DNA from: Acidobacteriota bacterium
GTDB lineage: Bacteria > Acidobacteriota > Blastocatellia > RBC074
DNA: 47,615 nt
Direction: 5' to 3'
Assembly (NCBI GenBank): GCA_018268995.1
Contig: JAFDVL010000020.1
Coordinates: 63,538 to 111,152, forward strand
The position numbers and the translations under genes are program-made. Below are positions 7,151 to 20,021 of the stretch, one piece after another. The notes under the pieces were generated by a model, which worked only from the letters and a program-made list of their open reading frames with translations, was not told the origin of the DNA and did no database searches. The first letter of the stretch is position 1. The number at the start of each line of letters is the position of its first letter.

Positions 7151-8968
7151 TTCTGTCAGCGGTTGTTCTTTGTACTGAAGTTGATAGAGCTTGAAATAAA
7201 TTCCGCGTTGTTGCAGCAACTGTTGATGCGAACCTTTTTCGCGGATTTCGCCCTTGTGCAGGACAATGATTTGATCTACGCGCTGAATGGTCGAAAGCCG
7301 ATGCGCAATGATCATCGAAGTGCGATTGGTCATCACGCGTTCGATGGCTTGTTGAATCAATTGCTCGGTTTCGGTATCAATGCTGGAAGTCGCTTCATCC
7401 AGAATCAAAATGCGCGGATCAAAGGCCAATGCGCGTGCAAACGAAATCAATTGCTTCTGCCCGACAGAAAACCCTGCGCCGCGTTCTTTGACGATGGTTT
7501 CATAGCGTTCAGGCAGTTTTTCAATAAATTTGCTGGCCTGGACTTCGCGCGCTGCCCATTCAATTTGCTCGTGCGAGATGCTTTGTTTTCCGAGCCGAAT
7601 ATTAGCCGCAACATCGCCTGAAAACAAAAACACGTCTTGCAAGACGACCGCAAAGTTTTCGCGTAGGTTTTGCAAATCCCAATCTTTGATGTTCACCCCA
7701 TCCAGCAAAATCTCGCCGCGCTGAATGTCGTAAAAGCGCATCAACAGATTCGTAATCGTTGTCTTGCCTGAACCCGTTGCCCCGACGAATGCGATGGATT
7801 CGCCCGGTTCCGCCACAAACGAGACATCTTTCAGCACCCAGTCTTCGTCTTTGTAGGCGAACCAGACATTACGAAATTCAATGCGACCTTTGATTTCATC
7901 GGGTGACGACTGGAGGGCAGGTTTTTCAGGCGACACAATGCCATCCGGCGTGTCGAGCAATTTGAAAACGCGCTCTGATGCAATCACGGCAGCTTGCAGA
8001 ATATTGTACTTGTCGCTGATGTCCTGAATCGGCATCCAGAGTCGTTGCGTGTATTGCACAAACGCGACCAACGTGCCGAGCGAAATTGCCTGCTGAATCG
8101 TCAAGCCGCCGCCATACCAGATCAGCACGGCAATGCCGGTGGAGGAAATCAAATTTACGAGCGGATAAAAGACGGCGAAGTAAAAAATCGTGTCAAGATT
8201 TGCCTGCAAATGCGCGCGGTTGATGTCATCGAATTGCTCGAATGCTTTTTTCTCACGATTGAAAAGCTGCACGGTTTGCGCGCCGGAAAGATGTTCCTGC
8301 GTGAAGGCATTCAGGCGTGCAATCTTTGTTCGCACAGCGCGAAAGCCAACCCGCGCGCCTCGTTGAAACCACGCCGTTGCTAGAATCAACAAGGGCACGA
8401 CCAACAGCGACACCAGCGCGAGCTTCCAGTTGTAATAAAACATCATCCACAACGCGCCAAAAATCAGCACAACGTTGCCCAGCACTTCGACCAGGCCGGA
8501 CGTGAACAATTCATTCAGCGAATCCACGTCATTCGTTAGCCGCGTCATCAATCGCCCCACCGGATTTTTGTCGTAAAAACTGACTTCGATGGTTTGATAC
8601 TTGCGGAAAATCTCATCGCGCAAATCCCGCATCACGCGCTGGCCAATTGTGTTCAGCAACACATCCTGAAACACTGCCAGCACAAACGTCACGACCATTG
8701 TCAGCACAAAATAAATCGCCATTTGGGTGACGCCATCAAAGGCTACAACCTGATCCACCGTCCCGGCAAATGCGGGTTGGATGTAGCGGTCAATGGCGAT
8801 TTGCGTCAACCAGGGGCCGATCTGTCGCACCAGATTCGCCAGAATCGTCAGGGCTAACGCCAGGATGACAAGACCGCGATAGGGTTTGAGGTAATGCAGA
8901 AGTCGCCGTGTGGCTTGAAAGCTATAAACCTTGCCGAGTTGTTCTTCTTCGTGGTGATTCGCTGCCAT
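7136..8968 (-). CDS. ABC exporter, fused permease-ATPase (MsbA/MdlB-like)
   Basis: A 610-aa half-transporter expected to form dimers in the inner membrane and export a lipid, peptide or drug; the substrate cannot be told from sequence. The membrane domain with about six helices spans roughly residues 25-335. The ATPase domain (about 360-600) shows Walker [10 protein letters not shown], a Q-loop in [12 protein letters not shown], an ABC signature FSVGQKQ, Walker [13 protein letters not shown] and the switch His in IIAHRLSTI. The signature has Phe-Ser-Val in place of the usual Leu-Ser-Gly, a variation found in this exporter group. No good ribosome-binding site is seen before the ATG. The stop codon and the last three residues lie in a palindrome arm (7055-7150). 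It is downstream of the beta-propeller gene but separated by a 17-bp inverted repeat. Confidence 0.92.
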   Translation of the reverse strand: MAANHHEEEQLGKVYSFQATRRLLHYLKPYRGLVILALALTILANLVRQIGPWLTQIAIDRYIQPAFAGTVDQVVAFDGVTQMAIYFVLTMVVTFVLAVFQDVLLNTIGQRVMRDLRDEIFRKYQTIEVSFYDKNPVGRLMTRLTNDVDSLNELFTSGLVEVLGNVVLIFGALWMMFYYNWKLALVSLLVVPLLILATAWFQRGARVGFRAVRTKIARLNAFTQEHLSGAQTVQLFNREKKAFEQFDDINRAHLQANLDTIFYFAVFYPLVNLISSTGIAVLIWYGGGLTIQQAISLGTLVAFVQYTQRLWMPIQDISDKYNILQAAVIASERVFKLLDTPDGIVSPEKPALQSSPDEIKGRIEFRNVWFAYKDEDWVLKDVSFVAEPGESIAFVGATGSGKTTITNLLMRFYDIQRGEILLDGVNIKDWDLQNLRENFAVVLQDVFLFSGDVAANIRLGKQSISHEQIEWAAREVQASKFIEKLPERYETIVKERGAGFSVGQKQLISFARALAFDPRILILDEATSSIDTETEQLIQQAIERVMTNRTSMIIAHRLSTIQRVDQIIVLHKGEIREKGSHQQLLQQRGIYFKLYQLQYKEQPLTEVTGH

Positions 8969-9073
8969 TCAAAATAATACTGGGTTCCAGAAAAATAAGT
9001 TCGCGGCAATAGTACGATGAACGGCAGATGAGCGCAATTCGGGACATCGGCGCTGGCAGTGAGAATCCGTCTA

Positions 9074-9150
9074 TGGTCTTTGAAAAACGATATTAAGCAA
9101 GGAGCGCAACGGGCCTGAGAGCTATCACCTGTCTCGTTTTTCAAAGACCA
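9074..9150. repeat. Perfect 17-bp inverted repeat
   Basis: TGGTCTTTGAAAAACGA (9074-9090) has its exact reverse complement at 9134-9150, leaving a 43-base loop. It lies between the end of the beta-propeller gene and the start of the ABC exporter gene, both on the minus strand. It could fold in RNA and lessen read-through, but there is no terminal U-tract, so I do not call it an intrinsic terminator. Confidence 0.7.
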
Positions 9151-9178
9151 CAACGTGCAGGGGGCCGACAAAATTTAC

Positions 9179-10177
9179 TTATGGTCTGGGTCTGACAACA
9201 TACACCAAACCCTGCCCACCAGCCGTGAAATCGGCCCAACTAAAGATATTGCGTTCGTGCGCGCGATGTAATCCGCCTGCATCTGTGTTTTGTCCCACAA
9301 CATCGGTGAAGACCTGCGTTCGCAAGGTGCGCAGGTCTACAATCAGCACCTGGTCATAGCCATTGCGTTGATGAGATGACACCATCAACGTGGATTCGTC
9401 CAATGTTAAAGCGATGCCTGCCGAGTTTCCCATCACGACTGGATTGGTAATCAACCTGATGGAGCGACCCTTGATTCTGAAGATATTGCCGCGTCTATTT
9501 CCTGCAGAAGCGTGATCGGACACAAACACTTCGCCCGTGCGTGTGACCGCGATGCCATCAGGCTCAACCAGCGGAGCGCCTTGGGCCACGATGCGCGCAT
9601 TGCTGTTGCGTTTGACGGGGAGCCTGAAAATCGCTGCCTGCCGACGCTGTGGATTGCGTCCGCTGTAATAAATCACCTCGCTTCCGTCTTCGCGTACAAC
9701 GTCAAGATTCCGTGATTTGGTGCCTGCTGCACCGGGCAAGGGAATCGGTGTTCCGCCGCTGGTGGGCAGCACGAAGATTTGCCCGGACAAGCCTTCGTCG
9801 CTCCAGGCCTGAGCATCAGCGATGTACAACGAAAGCCCATCTGTGCTGATCGCAATGCCGCTTGGTGATACAAATGGGTATCCGGCAGCAATTTCAACGA
9901 CCGGACTGTTCGCCGTTGCCGCAACGCGAAAAACGCCGGGGCCGCGTTTGCCAATCGCGATAAAGTAAATGAAATTGCCCAGCGGGTCTGGCGTTGAATC
10001 CAGCGGCGAATGAAAACTGCCAGGGCGCGAAGCCACCTCAACGGAAAGATCAATCGCATTGTTTTGTATAAATTCTGTTTCTGGTGTTTGTGCGTAGGAG
10101 CGAGAAAGCGGCACAAGACAAAACACGAAGAAGACGGTGAGCAGCACGTGAGCATTAATTTTGTGAACGTTTTTCAT
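9179..10177 (-). CDS. Secreted beta-propeller protein (NHL/SMP-30-like)
   Basis: A 332-aa protein with a signal peptide (about residues 1-31, ending SRSYAQ). The mature part consists of repeated units of the pattern Gly-Ile-Ala-(Ile/Val)-(Ser/Thr)-x-(Asp/Gly)-Gly: VSPSGIAISTDGLSLYIADA, VEPDGIAVTRTGEVFVSDHA and NSAGIALTLDESTLMVSSHQ (each unit about 45-60 residues). This pattern is typical of six-bladed propellers such as NHL and SMP-30/gluconolactonase-like proteins. I see no firm catalytic set, so the role may be ligand binding rather than catalysis. The start at 10177 is preferred to an in-frame ATG at 10297 because an AAGGAA site lies seven bases upstream and the signal peptide starts there. 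Confidence 0.78.
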   Translation of the reverse strand: MKNVHKINAHVLLTVFFVFCLVPLSRSYAQTPETEFIQNNAIDLSVEVASRPGSFHSPLDSTPDPLGNFIYFIAIGKRGPGVFRVAATANSPVVEIAAGYPFVSPSGIAISTDGLSLYIADAQAWSDEGLSGQIFVLPTSGGTPIPLPGAAGTKSRNLDVVREDGSEVIYYSGRNPQRRQAAIFRLPVKRNSNARIVAQGAPLVEPDGIAVTRTGEVFVSDHASAGNRRGNIFRIKGRSIRLITNPVVMGNSAGIALTLDESTLMVSSHQRNGYDQVLIVDLRTLRTQVFTDVVGQNTDAGGLHRAHERNIFSWADFTAGGQGLVYVVRPRP

Positions 10178-10469
10178 AGCGGGTTCCTTGATACGTGAAA
10201 CAAACACACTTCGCCCCGAAAGCTTGTTGCCAATTAATCCATCCAGGCGCAACAGCGTGTTCATAGCTAATTTTCGGATTTGAGCAGTCAATTGCACTGG
10301 TTCTTTGCATTTGCGCTCTTTGCATTTGCATGGATAGCTACGGGACTTACTTCCGCGTCGGATTTATCAGGCCGGAGACATTCGCAAGAAAAATGTGTGG
10401 CAGGCGGGACAATGCCAATTTCTCTTTCACTTTGGGCACAAAGTGAGGGGCACGGGTGCGGCGACAGGA

Positions 10470-10580
10470 GCAATTCATTCTCACTGGGTACGCAGGCTTC
10501 CAGCCTGCCTGGCTTCGTCAATGCTTCAACGCTCGCAATCTTTGCACGCAAGATGCGTGCGTACCCAGAGAATGAATTGC
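10470..10580. repeat. GTAC family 3 palindromic pair, copy A
   Basis: Outer arms 10470-10492 and 10560-10580 are inverse copies (GCAATTCATTCTC and CTGGGTAC). Inside are two hairpins: GCAGGCT/AGCCTGC with loop TCC (10492-10508), and GCACGCA/TGCGTGC with loop AGA (10544-10560). GTAC flanks each hairpin on its outer side. An inverted, roughly 80 percent similar copy lies at 34366-34475. The rest of the 10178-10779 gap contains no gene I can support; I see no confident promoter for the H-NOX gene. Confidence 0.85.
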
Positions 10581-10779
10581 CCTTGGGGGCTGCGATTTAG
10601 TGCTTGATCTCCGCTTCACACCTCGCTATGCTCTCGCCAGCGCCTCGACCTGGCCTCCAGGAATTCAATCTCACTTCAAACCCAACCCCGATCTTGGTTC
10701 GCGTCAAACCATCAAGTTGCTATGGATCTCAACAATTAACCTAAAGCGGTCTCAATCCGCCACTTTTTGAGGAGTTCAT

Positions 10780-11328
10780 GTGAAAGGAATTGTGTTCAAT
10801 CTACTGGAAGAAGTTACCTGTCAACAATTGGGTGAAGAAACCTGGGACACCTTGCTGGAGGATGCTGAAATGGATGGCGCATATACCTCGCTGGGCAGCT
10901 ATCCCGATGAAGATTTAATGCGGCTGGTCGCGGCGGCTTCTGCCCGGCTGTCGCTCAGCCCGGATGAAGTCGTGCGCTGGTTTGGCGTACACGCCTTGCC
11001 TCTTATGGCGAAACGGTATGGGCAGTTTTTTGAGGGACATCGTTCGACTCGCCAATTCCTGCTCACGCTCAATGGGGTCATTCACCCGGAAGTGCTGAAG
11101 TTGTATCCCGGTGCTGATACGCCGGAATTTGACTATGACCTTTCCTCGGAAGATCGCCTTGTTATGGAATACAAGTCACGCCGTCGGATGTGTGCGTTTG
11201 CCGAAGGCTTGATTACCGGAGCTGCCGCGCATTATGGCGAGGAAGTGACGATTCAACGGCCTAAATGCGTGAATCGCGGAGACGAACAATGCTTGTTCCA
11301 TCTTTCCTTCAAAAAACTGGAGCGTTAA
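10780..11328 (+). CDS. H-NOX haem gas sensor (HNOB domain)
   Basis: A 182-aa stand-alone H-NOX protein that binds haem and senses NO (or O2). The haem-binding proximal His is H102 in NGVIHPEV. The hallmark YxSxR motif that holds the haem propionates is Y131-S133-R135 in MEYKSRRR. The residue at 140, a Tyr in O2-binding H-NOX proteins, is Phe here, which suggests NO selectivity. C138, C163 and C171 resemble three of the four zinc-binding Cys described for Vibrio/Shewanella H-NOX proteins. The start is GTG at 10780 with GAGGAG just upstream. It ends four bases before a GAF hybrid kinase, so the two are almost certainly one operon, as in known H-NOX/kinase pairs where the ferrous-nitrosyl form inhibits the kinase. 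Confidence 0.93.
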   Translation: MKGIVFNLLEEVTCQQLGEETWDTLLEDAEMDGAYTSLGSYPDEDLMRLVAAASARLSLSPDEVVRWFGVHALPLMAKRYGQFFEGHRSTRQFLLTLNGVIHPEVLKLYPGADTPEFDYDLSSEDRLVMEYKSRRRMCAFAEGLITGAAAHYGEEVTIQRPKCVNRGDEQCLFHLSFKKLER

Positions 11329-11332
11329 CGGA

Positions 11333-13573
11333 ATGGAGGAACTACGCCAGCTAGAGACGGAAGTTGCCCGTCTGACAAAGCGACTGGATCGGGAACGTCG
11401 CGCTCGACAAGAGGCCGAGGCCATCAGCGAACGTGTCACCCGTGAGCTGTATGAACACCAAAAAGAATTGGAGCTGCTTCAGTCCATTGCAGTGACAGCC
11501 AATGAAGCGAAAACGATTGAGTCTGCCTTACAGCAGGCGCTGGATCGGATTTGTGCATACACGCGCTGGCCGGTCGGTCACGTTTATCTGCCAGATCCAA
11601 ATTCCTCAAATCGGCTGATTCCTTCCTGTCTTTGGCATTTGGATCATCCCGAACGATTTGAAACATTTCGCCAGATTACCGAGCAAACTACGTTCGAGTT
11701 CGGAGTTGGTTTGCCGGGGCGCGTTCTGGCCAGCAAAGAATCAGTCTGGGTTGCAGATGTAATGCGGGATACGAATTTCCCCCGCGCAAAATTGGCCGGG
11801 GAGATTGGCGTCAGAGCAGGCTTTGCTTTTCCTGTGTTGGTCGGCACTGAGGTCGCCGCCGTGTTGGAATTTTTCCTTCCTGAAGTGCTGGACTTGAACG
11901 CCAGTTTGTTAGCGGTCATGAAGTACGTGGGCGATCAGCTCAGTCGTGTGATCGAACGCAAACGCGTCAAAGCTGCTTTGCTGAAATCGAAAGAATTAGC
12001 AGAGGCTGCCAGTCAGGCCAAAAGCGAGTTTCTGGCCAATATGTCGCACGAAATTCGCACGCCAATGAATGGCATTATTGGGATGACAGAACTGGCGTTG
12101 GGGACAGAATTGACTGAAGAACAACGCGATTATCTACAAACCGTCAAATCGTCGGCAGATGCCTTACTTTCGATCATCAACGATATTCTGGACTTTTCAA
12201 AAATTGAGGCGGGCAAGCTACAACTGGATCTGGTTGATTTCAATTTGCGCGATACGTTGGACGATGCGCTGAAAGCGATGGCCTTGTGCGCGCACGTGAA
12301 AGAGTTGGAATTGGCGGCGCATATTCCTCCCAACGTGCCTGATGCCCTGATTGGCGATCCGATGCGACTCCGACAAATCATCGTCAACATCATTGGCAAT
12401 GCGATCAAATTTACAGAACACGGTGAGGTTGTGGTGCGGGCGACAGTTGAAGAACAAACCGCCGAAACGCTTCTGCTGCATTTTTCCGTGACCGATACCG
12501 GCATCGGCATTCCGGTTGAAAAACAGCGCACCATTTTTGAATCCTTCACGCAGGCCGATGGCTCAACGACTCGCAAATATGGTGGCACCGGACTGGGGTT
12601 GACGATTACACGGCAACTGGTGGAAATGATGCAGGGAACTATCTGGGTCGAAAGTAACGTCGGTGAAGGCAGCACCTTTCATTTCACAATTCAACTGAAG
12701 AAACAGGCGAATGATAAGCCGCATCTGCCTATCCCGCAGGCAGTGGATTTACAGGGATTACCTGTTTTGGTCGTGGATGACAACGCCACGAATCGGCGTA
12801 TTCTGGAAGAAGTCTTAAAACACTGGGGAATGTGGCCCACATGCGTCGAAAGCGGGCCTGCCGCGCTGCTGGCATTGCAGGAAGCCAAAGAACAGGAGCG
12901 TTCGTATCCGCTGGTTTTGCTGGATTACATGATGCCGGAAATGGACGGATTGACGCTGGTTGGGCTGATGAAAGACTGGACAGAGCTGGCGGAAGCGACG
13001 ATTTTGATGTTGTCGTCTGCGGGCGCGGGATTGAATGCCCAATGTCAGGAAAACGGAATTGCGGCATCGCTTACGAAGCCCGTTCGCCAGGCAGAGCTTC
13101 TGGCAGCGATCACCAAAACCCTGGGACTATCGCGAGCTAAACCTCTTGAGCAAGCCACTCCTCCGCTACTTTCACAGACGGCTCGCCCGTTGCAAATTCT
13201 GCTGACAGAAGACAATCCGGTAAATCGGCTGCTCGCCGTACGATTGTTGGAAAAGCAAGGGCATACCGTCGTGACTGCCTCGGATGGGCAAGCGGCAGTT
13301 GATTTGATGGCGGGGCAAGAGTTTGATCTGGTGTTGATGGATGTCCAGATGCCCGTGATGGACGGCTTTGAAGCCACCGCCGCCATCCGTGCCAGAGAAA
13401 GCGAAACCGGTGCCCACACACCGATTATTGCGATGACTGCTCATGCGATGAAAGGGTATCGGGAACAATGCCTTGAAGCTGGCATGGACGATTATGTCAC
13501 CAAGCCAATTCAATTACAGGAGCTTAAATCTGCCATTGCCAGTTTCTTTCCCCTCTGCGGGCAATGGCATTGA
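11333..13573 (+). CDS. GAF hybrid sensor histidine kinase with two receiver domains, H-NOX partner
   Basis: A 746-aa soluble hybrid kinase. Order: coiled coil (about 1-50), GAF (60-210), HisKA with H239 in [13 protein letters not shown], HATPase (N-box around GNAIKF 355-360, DTGIGI 388-393, GGTGLGLTI 417-425), receiver 1 with D531 in [11 protein letters not shown], and receiver 2 with D670 in [11 protein letters not shown]. No transmembrane segment and no Hpt domain are seen, so a separate phosphotransfer protein is expected elsewhere. The H-NOX protein encoded immediately upstream is the probable input, with GAF as a second input. Receiver 1 lacks the conserved MTAHA pattern seen in receiver 2 but keeps Asp and Lys (LTKPV). 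The last residues (PLCGQWH) are encoded by the left arm of a palindrome at 13551-13688. Confidence 0.93.
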   Translation: MEELRQLETEVARLTKRLDRERRARQEAEAISERVTRELYEHQKELELLQSIAVTANEAKTIESALQQALDRICAYTRWPVGHVYLPDPNSSNRLIPSCLWHLDHPERFETFRQITEQTTFEFGVGLPGRVLASKESVWVADVMRDTNFPRAKLAGEIGVRAGFAFPVLVGTEVAAVLEFFLPEVLDLNASLLAVMKYVGDQLSRVIERKRVKAALLKSKELAEAASQAKSEFLANMSHEIRTPMNGIIGMTELALGTELTEEQRDYLQTVKSSADALLSIINDILDFSKIEAGKLQLDLVDFNLRDTLDDALKAMALCAHVKELELAAHIPPNVPDALIGDPMRLRQIIVNIIGNAIKFTEHGEVVVRATVEEQTAETLLLHFSVTDTGIGIPVEKQRTIFESFTQADGSTTRKYGGTGLGLTITRQLVEMMQGTIWVESNVGEGSTFHFTIQLKKQANDKPHLPIPQAVDLQGLPVLVVDDNATNRRILEEVLKHWGMWPTCVESGPAALLALQEAKEQERSYPLVLLDYMMPEMDGLTLVGLMKDWTELAEATILMLSSAGAGLNAQCQENGIAASLTKPVRQAELLAAITKTLGLSRAKPLEQATPPLLSQTARPLQILLTEDNPVNRLLAVRLLEKQGHTVVTASDGQAAVDLMAGQEFDLVLMDVQMPVMDGFEATAAIRARESETGAHTPIIAMTAHAMKGYREQCLEAGMDDYVTKPIQLQELKSAIASFFPLCGQWH

Positions 13574-13705
13574 ATTAAGCGATGTACGACAGGCGGCTCG
13601 CCTGTCGCCGCTGTGGTTTTTCGGCCAGTGACAGGCGAGCCGCCTGTCGTACATTGGGCGACCCGCTCTTGCCATTGCCCGCAGAGGGCACGGAAGCCCT
13701 CTGCG
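13551..13705. repeat. Nested palindrome: 19-bp outer arms around GTAC family 1 copy B
   Basis: CCCTCTGCGGGCAATGGCA (13551-13569) is matched perfectly in inverse by 13670-13688. The left arm overlaps the last codons and stop of the hybrid kinase gene. Inside is a facing hairpin pair with stems GACAGGCG/CGCCTGTC: 13588-13606 with loop GCT, preceded by GTAC, and 13630-13648 with loop AGC, followed by GTAC. A further hairpin, GCAGAGGG/CCCTCTGC, spans about 13681-13703, reusing the right arm. Confidence 0.88.
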
Positions 13706-13740
13706 CTTGAGGTTAGCGAAAGACGCGCAAATTAAAAGTG

Positions 13741-13769
13741 TTTTTGGCCTTTTCTAATCGTGTTATATT
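13741..13769 (+). promoter_or_regulatory. Possible promoter for the second hybrid kinase
   Basis: TTTTTG (13741-13746) is separated by 17 bases from TATATT (13764-13769), in an AT-rich stretch. This would give a 5' leader of about 220 bases before the start at 13996. The -35 match is poor, so support is modest. Confidence 0.3.
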
Positions 13770-13969
13770 GTGAATGCTTGTCCCCTGGCCCCCTGCAAAC
13801 AATCTTCACTTTCTACAACCCAATGCCGATATTCTGAATGGTGCAACGCGATGACGCAGTTTGTGGCACGACCTTCCGCCCTGAAACGACAAATTTACAA
13901 CCTGACAAAATGATCTTCAGCAGATAAGCAATCGTGCATTAAAGATTGCTACGCCGAGGAGGAGGAATA

Positions 13970-13995
13970 TTGAAACGAGGAGTACGTCGGAAATT

Positions 13996-13999
<4 letters not shown>
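13970..13999 (+). CDS. Possible 9-codon leader ORF overlapping the next start
   Basis: A TTG at 13970 follows a strong GAGGAGG ribosome-binding site and opens a nine-codon frame (MKRGVRRKL) that ends in TGA at 13997-13999. That stop overlaps the ATG of the hybrid kinase gene as ATGA. The kinase start has no good site of its own at usual spacing, so the leader could couple translation. Basic short peptides arise readily by chance, so confidence is low. Confidence 0.25.
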
Positions 14000-17166
<3,167 letters not shown>

Positions 17167-17297
17167 CCTTACCTCGCCGACATTCCTTTCATCCTGCGGG
17201 CATCTGTCAAAGTTTTTTCTGTCGAATTGTTTTCCTGCCTCCTCTCGGTCTAAGATCACGCCCGGTTTGAATTCATCAATCCACCCGAACAAAAATT

Positions 17298-18899
17298 ATG
17301 ATGAAAAACTATTTGTTTGTGATCGTCTTGTTGCTTGTTCTGGCACCGCTCGGACTGGCGCAAAATCAGGCTGTGCCTTTGTGGGGCCGATGGGAGCGGA
17401 GCTTTGCCGCAGACCCGCAAACCAATCCCGACCCTTCGATAGGCTTGATCGTGCGATTGACTTCGCCGAGCGGGAAACGACACAAGGTCTCAGCCTTTTG
17501 GGATGGCGGCAAAACGTGGCGTGTCCGGTTTATGCCAAATGAAGTGGGACGCTGGCGCTTTCGCACCATTGCCTATCCCGATTACGCAGGCTTGAGCGCG
17601 CAAACCGGCACCTTCGTTTGCCGCAAAACAAAAGACGATAATCCATTCATTCGCCACGGTGCCTTGCGTGTTTCCAAAACAGGCACGTATCTGGAACACG
17701 CCGATGGCACGCCTTTTTTCTGGCTCGGCGATACGGCCTGGAATGGCGCGCTGATGTCGAAGAAGGAAGATTGGGACAGTTATCTGGCTGAGCGTCTGGC
17801 TAAAAAATTTACTGCGATTCAGTTTGTCACCACGCAATGGCGCAGCGCACCCGGCAATCTGGAAGGCGAAGTTGCTTTCACGGGCAAAGAGAACGTCCAA
17901 ATCAATCCCGCGTTTTTCAAGCGAATGGATGAACGCATTGATGCCCTGAATGCCAGGGGCTTATTGGCTGTGCCTGTTTTGCTGTGGGCGATCAAAGGCG
18001 ATGAAAATCCCGGTTGGTATTTGCCCGAAGATCAGGCCATTTTGCTGGAAAAATATTTGGTTGCCCGCTACGGCGCGCATCACGTTGTCTGGATTCCGGC
18101 AGGCGATACGACGTACCGCGAAGCCAACGGCGAGAAATGGCGGCGCATCAGTCGCGCTGTATTTGAAGGCACAAATCACGCGCCCATTGTGATGCACCCG
18201 CAAGGCATGCAGTCGTACACTGAATTTTTCCGTCACGAAAAATGGCTGGACATCATCGGCTATCAAAGCGGGCACGGTGACAATGACAATGCGCTGAACT
18301 GGATTCATTCCGGCCCGATTTCAAAAGAATGGCAGCTCACGCCTCCGCGTCCGTTCATCAATCTTGAGCCGCCCTACGAAGATCATGTCTCCTATCAATC
18401 CAAGCAACGTCATTCAGATTACAACGTGCGTCGCGCCAGCTATTGGAGCCTGCTGAACGCGCCCACTGCTGGATTGACATACGGCGCGCACGGCATCTGG
18501 AGTTGGGAGATTGAGCCGAAAGAACCGCTCTTGCATAAAGGCACTGGCATTGCCAAGCCCTGGTTTGAAGCCGTGAAATTGCCAGGAAGTCAGCAAATGA
18601 AATATATGCACGAAGCTTTTGCCGGCCTGCGTTGGTGGGAATTGCAACCTGATCCTTCCTTAATCAAAGATCAAGCCAAAGAGCCTGCAAAATTCATTGC
18701 CGCCAGTCGAACTTTACGTGGGGATGCGGCGGTAATTTACCTGCCTGTGGGCGGCACGGTCTCCGTCAAGGCCACAATCGTAAAAGCCGCGTGGTTCGAT
18801 CCGCGCACCGGGCAATGGCGCAGGGCTGTCAACAAACAAAGGAAGTTTCAGGCACCGGATCAACAGGATTGGCTTTTGAAACTGAGTTTGAAGCGGTAA
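17298..18899 (+). CDS. Secreted apiosidase-like glycoside hydrolase (DUF5060 + DUF4038 + C-terminal domain)
   Basis: A 533-aa secreted enzyme related to GH140-type endo-apiosidases that act on pectin rhamnogalacturonan-II side chains; specificity is inferred only from family. After a signal peptide (about 1-21), a DUF5060-like beta-sandwich covers about 22-112 (WGRWERSF, FWDGGKTWRVRFMP, GRWRFRT). A TIM-barrel DUF4038-like catalytic domain follows (about 120-440), with the family motif FFWLGDTAWNG and ITTQW-like strand ends. Acidic catalytic candidates lie in WIPAGDTTYRE and in INLEPPYEDH. The C-terminal domain (about 450-533) has the putative collagen-binding-like pattern AAWFDPRTGQWR. The start at 17298 has another ATG in frame three bases later. 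With the pectinesterase at the right end of the window it fits pectin breakdown. Confidence 0.85.
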   Translation: MMKNYLFVIVLLLVLAPLGLAQNQAVPLWGRWERSFAADPQTNPDPSIGLIVRLTSPSGKRHKVSAFWDGGKTWRVRFMPNEVGRWRFRTIAYPDYAGLSAQTGTFVCRKTKDDNPFIRHGALRVSKTGTYLEHADGTPFFWLGDTAWNGALMSKKEDWDSYLAERLAKKFTAIQFVTTQWRSAPGNLEGEVAFTGKENVQINPAFFKRMDERIDALNARGLLAVPVLLWAIKGDENPGWYLPEDQAILLEKYLVARYGAHHVVWIPAGDTTYREANGEKWRRISRAVFEGTNHAPIVMHPQGMQSYTEFFRHEKWLDIIGYQSGHGDNDNALNWIHSGPISKEWQLTPPRPFINLEPPYEDHVSYQSKQRHSDYNVRRASYWSLLNAPTAGLTYGAHGIWSWEIEPKEPLLHKGTGIAKPWFEAVKLPGSQQMKYMHEAFAGLRWWELQPDPSLIKDQAKEPAKFIAASRTLRGDAAVIYLPVGGTVSVKATIVKAAWFDPRTGQWRRAVNKQRKFQAPDQQDWLLKLSLKR

Positions 18900-18916
18900 G
18901 GATTGTAGCTGATGTA

Positions 18917-18937
18917 TAGCAAACATCCTGTTTGCTA
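18917..18937. repeat. Single family 2-type hairpin
   Basis: TAGCAAACA (18917-18925), loop TCC, TGTTTGCTA (18929-18937). It shares the AAACA-TCC-TGTTT core with the right-hand hairpins at 5350-5370 and 26054-26074, but stands alone here, just after the glycoside hydrolase stop codon. Confidence 0.65.
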
Positions 18938-18970
18938 CGTCGTAAAAGAACCTCTGAAGTTTATAAGCAG

Positions 18971-19045
18971 ATGGATAGCGATTGCTTTGTGTCAGCATCC
19001 GACCCTAACGGTGATGGCATTACCGACCTGTACATGCGATTATAG
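18971..19045 (+). pseudogene. Possible remnant of a calcium-binding-repeat gene
   Basis: A 24-codon open frame reads MDSDCFVSASDPNGDGITDLYMRL then stops. The DPNGDGITDL piece fits the D-x-NGDG-x-x-D loop found in dockerin, thrombospondin-3-like and VCBS/FG-GAP proteins, whose C-terminal repeats look like this. No upstream coding extension is open, so it may be the decayed 3' end of such a gene. A chance match cannot be excluded. Confidence 0.3.
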
Positions 19046-19103
19046 CGTGAGCGAATCAAAGAAAGGGAAGTTGTAGCTTTGCGTCATTGCTAAGTAGTTT
19101 TGC

Positions 19104-20021
19104 ATGGATAAACGATCCACCAATCACGCCTATAAACGTGGAGTCCAGCGTGTTTTGCTGATTACCCTGGCACTGAATATTGCCGTCGTCATTGGCAAAT
19201 TCATCGCTGGTTTTCTGGCAGGCAGCCTCAGCGTCATCAGCGATGCCGTGCATTCATCTGTTGATTCCCTGAACAATGTAGTTGGCCTGGTCGTCATGAA
19301 ATACGCCACGGCTGAACCCGATGACGAACATCCATATGGCCACGCCAAGTTTGAGACGCTGGCGGCTTTTGCCATTGCAGGGTTCCTCTTCGTTACCTGT
19401 TATCAAATCGGCGTCAGTGCCATTTCGCGAATTCTGAACCCGGCGGCGCATCCGCCTGAAATCAGCCCGTTGACCATTGGCACGATGGTCGTGACGATCC
19501 TCGTCAATATTTTTGTTGCTGTGTATGAACACCGTGAAGGCAGACGCCTGAATAGCTCCTTTCTGATTGCCGATGCCGTTCACACCAAAAGCGATGTGTT
19601 CGTCAGTTGTTCTGTGCTGGCCGGATTGTTTTTGGTCAAGCTCGGTTATGTCTGGCTTGACCCCATCGTAGCCTTAGGCGTCGCCGTCGTTATTGCCTGG
19701 AACGGCTATCAAATCTTCAAAACCACCGTGCCTGTGTTGGTAGATGCGGCACCCGTTCCGCCAGATCGGATTGCCGAAATCGTTGCCAACGTGCCAGGCG
19801 TCCATTCCGCCCACGACATTCGCTCCCGCATTCAGGGCGGCGGGATGTTCATCGAAATGCACCTGCACGTGGAGCCTGATGTGGAAGGCGATCACATCAA
19901 AACACACGACCTGACAGAAGAAGTCGAGCACCGATTAGAAGAAGCGTTCGGCCAGGTCACGGCAACGATCCACGTCGAACCATTGATCCGACACGAGAAA
20001 TCCGTCGTTGCACGGCGGTAA
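19104..20021 (+). CDS. Cation diffusion facilitator family transporter
   Basis: A 305-aa inner-membrane divalent-metal/proton antiporter of the CDF family, exporting Zn, Fe, Co or Mn. Six membrane helices occupy about residues 18-210. The metal site residues appear as two HxxxD motifs: H50-x3-D54 in DAVHSSVD (helix 2) and H160-x3-D164 in DAVHTKSD (helix 5). A cytosolic dimerisation domain covers about 215-300 (VPGVHSAHDIRSR, IEMHLHVEPD). HEHPYGHAKFE-like loop residues (EHPYGHAKFE, about 75-84) are family-typical. No Shine-Dalgarno sequence is visible before the ATG. The metal cannot be fixed from sequence. Confidence 0.92.
   Translation: MDKRSTNHAYKRGVQRVLLITLALNIAVVIGKFIAGFLAGSLSVISDAVHSSVDSLNNVVGLVVMKYATAEPDDEHPYGHAKFETLAAFAIAGFLFVTCYQIGVSAISRILNPAAHPPEISPLTIGTMVVTILVNIFVAVYEHREGRRLNSSFLIADAVHTKSDVFVSCSVLAGLFLVKLGYVWLDPIVALGVAVVIAWNGYQIFKTTVPVLVDAAPVPPDRIAEIVANVPGVHSAHDIRSRIQGGGMFIEMHLHVEPDVEGDHIKTHDLTEEVEHRLEEAFGQVTATIHVEPLIRHEKSVVARR

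Noticed and set aside
9074..9150. Intrinsic terminator after the beta-propeller gene
   Set aside because: The 17-bp inverted repeat has a 43-base loop and no terminal U-tract on the transcribed strand.
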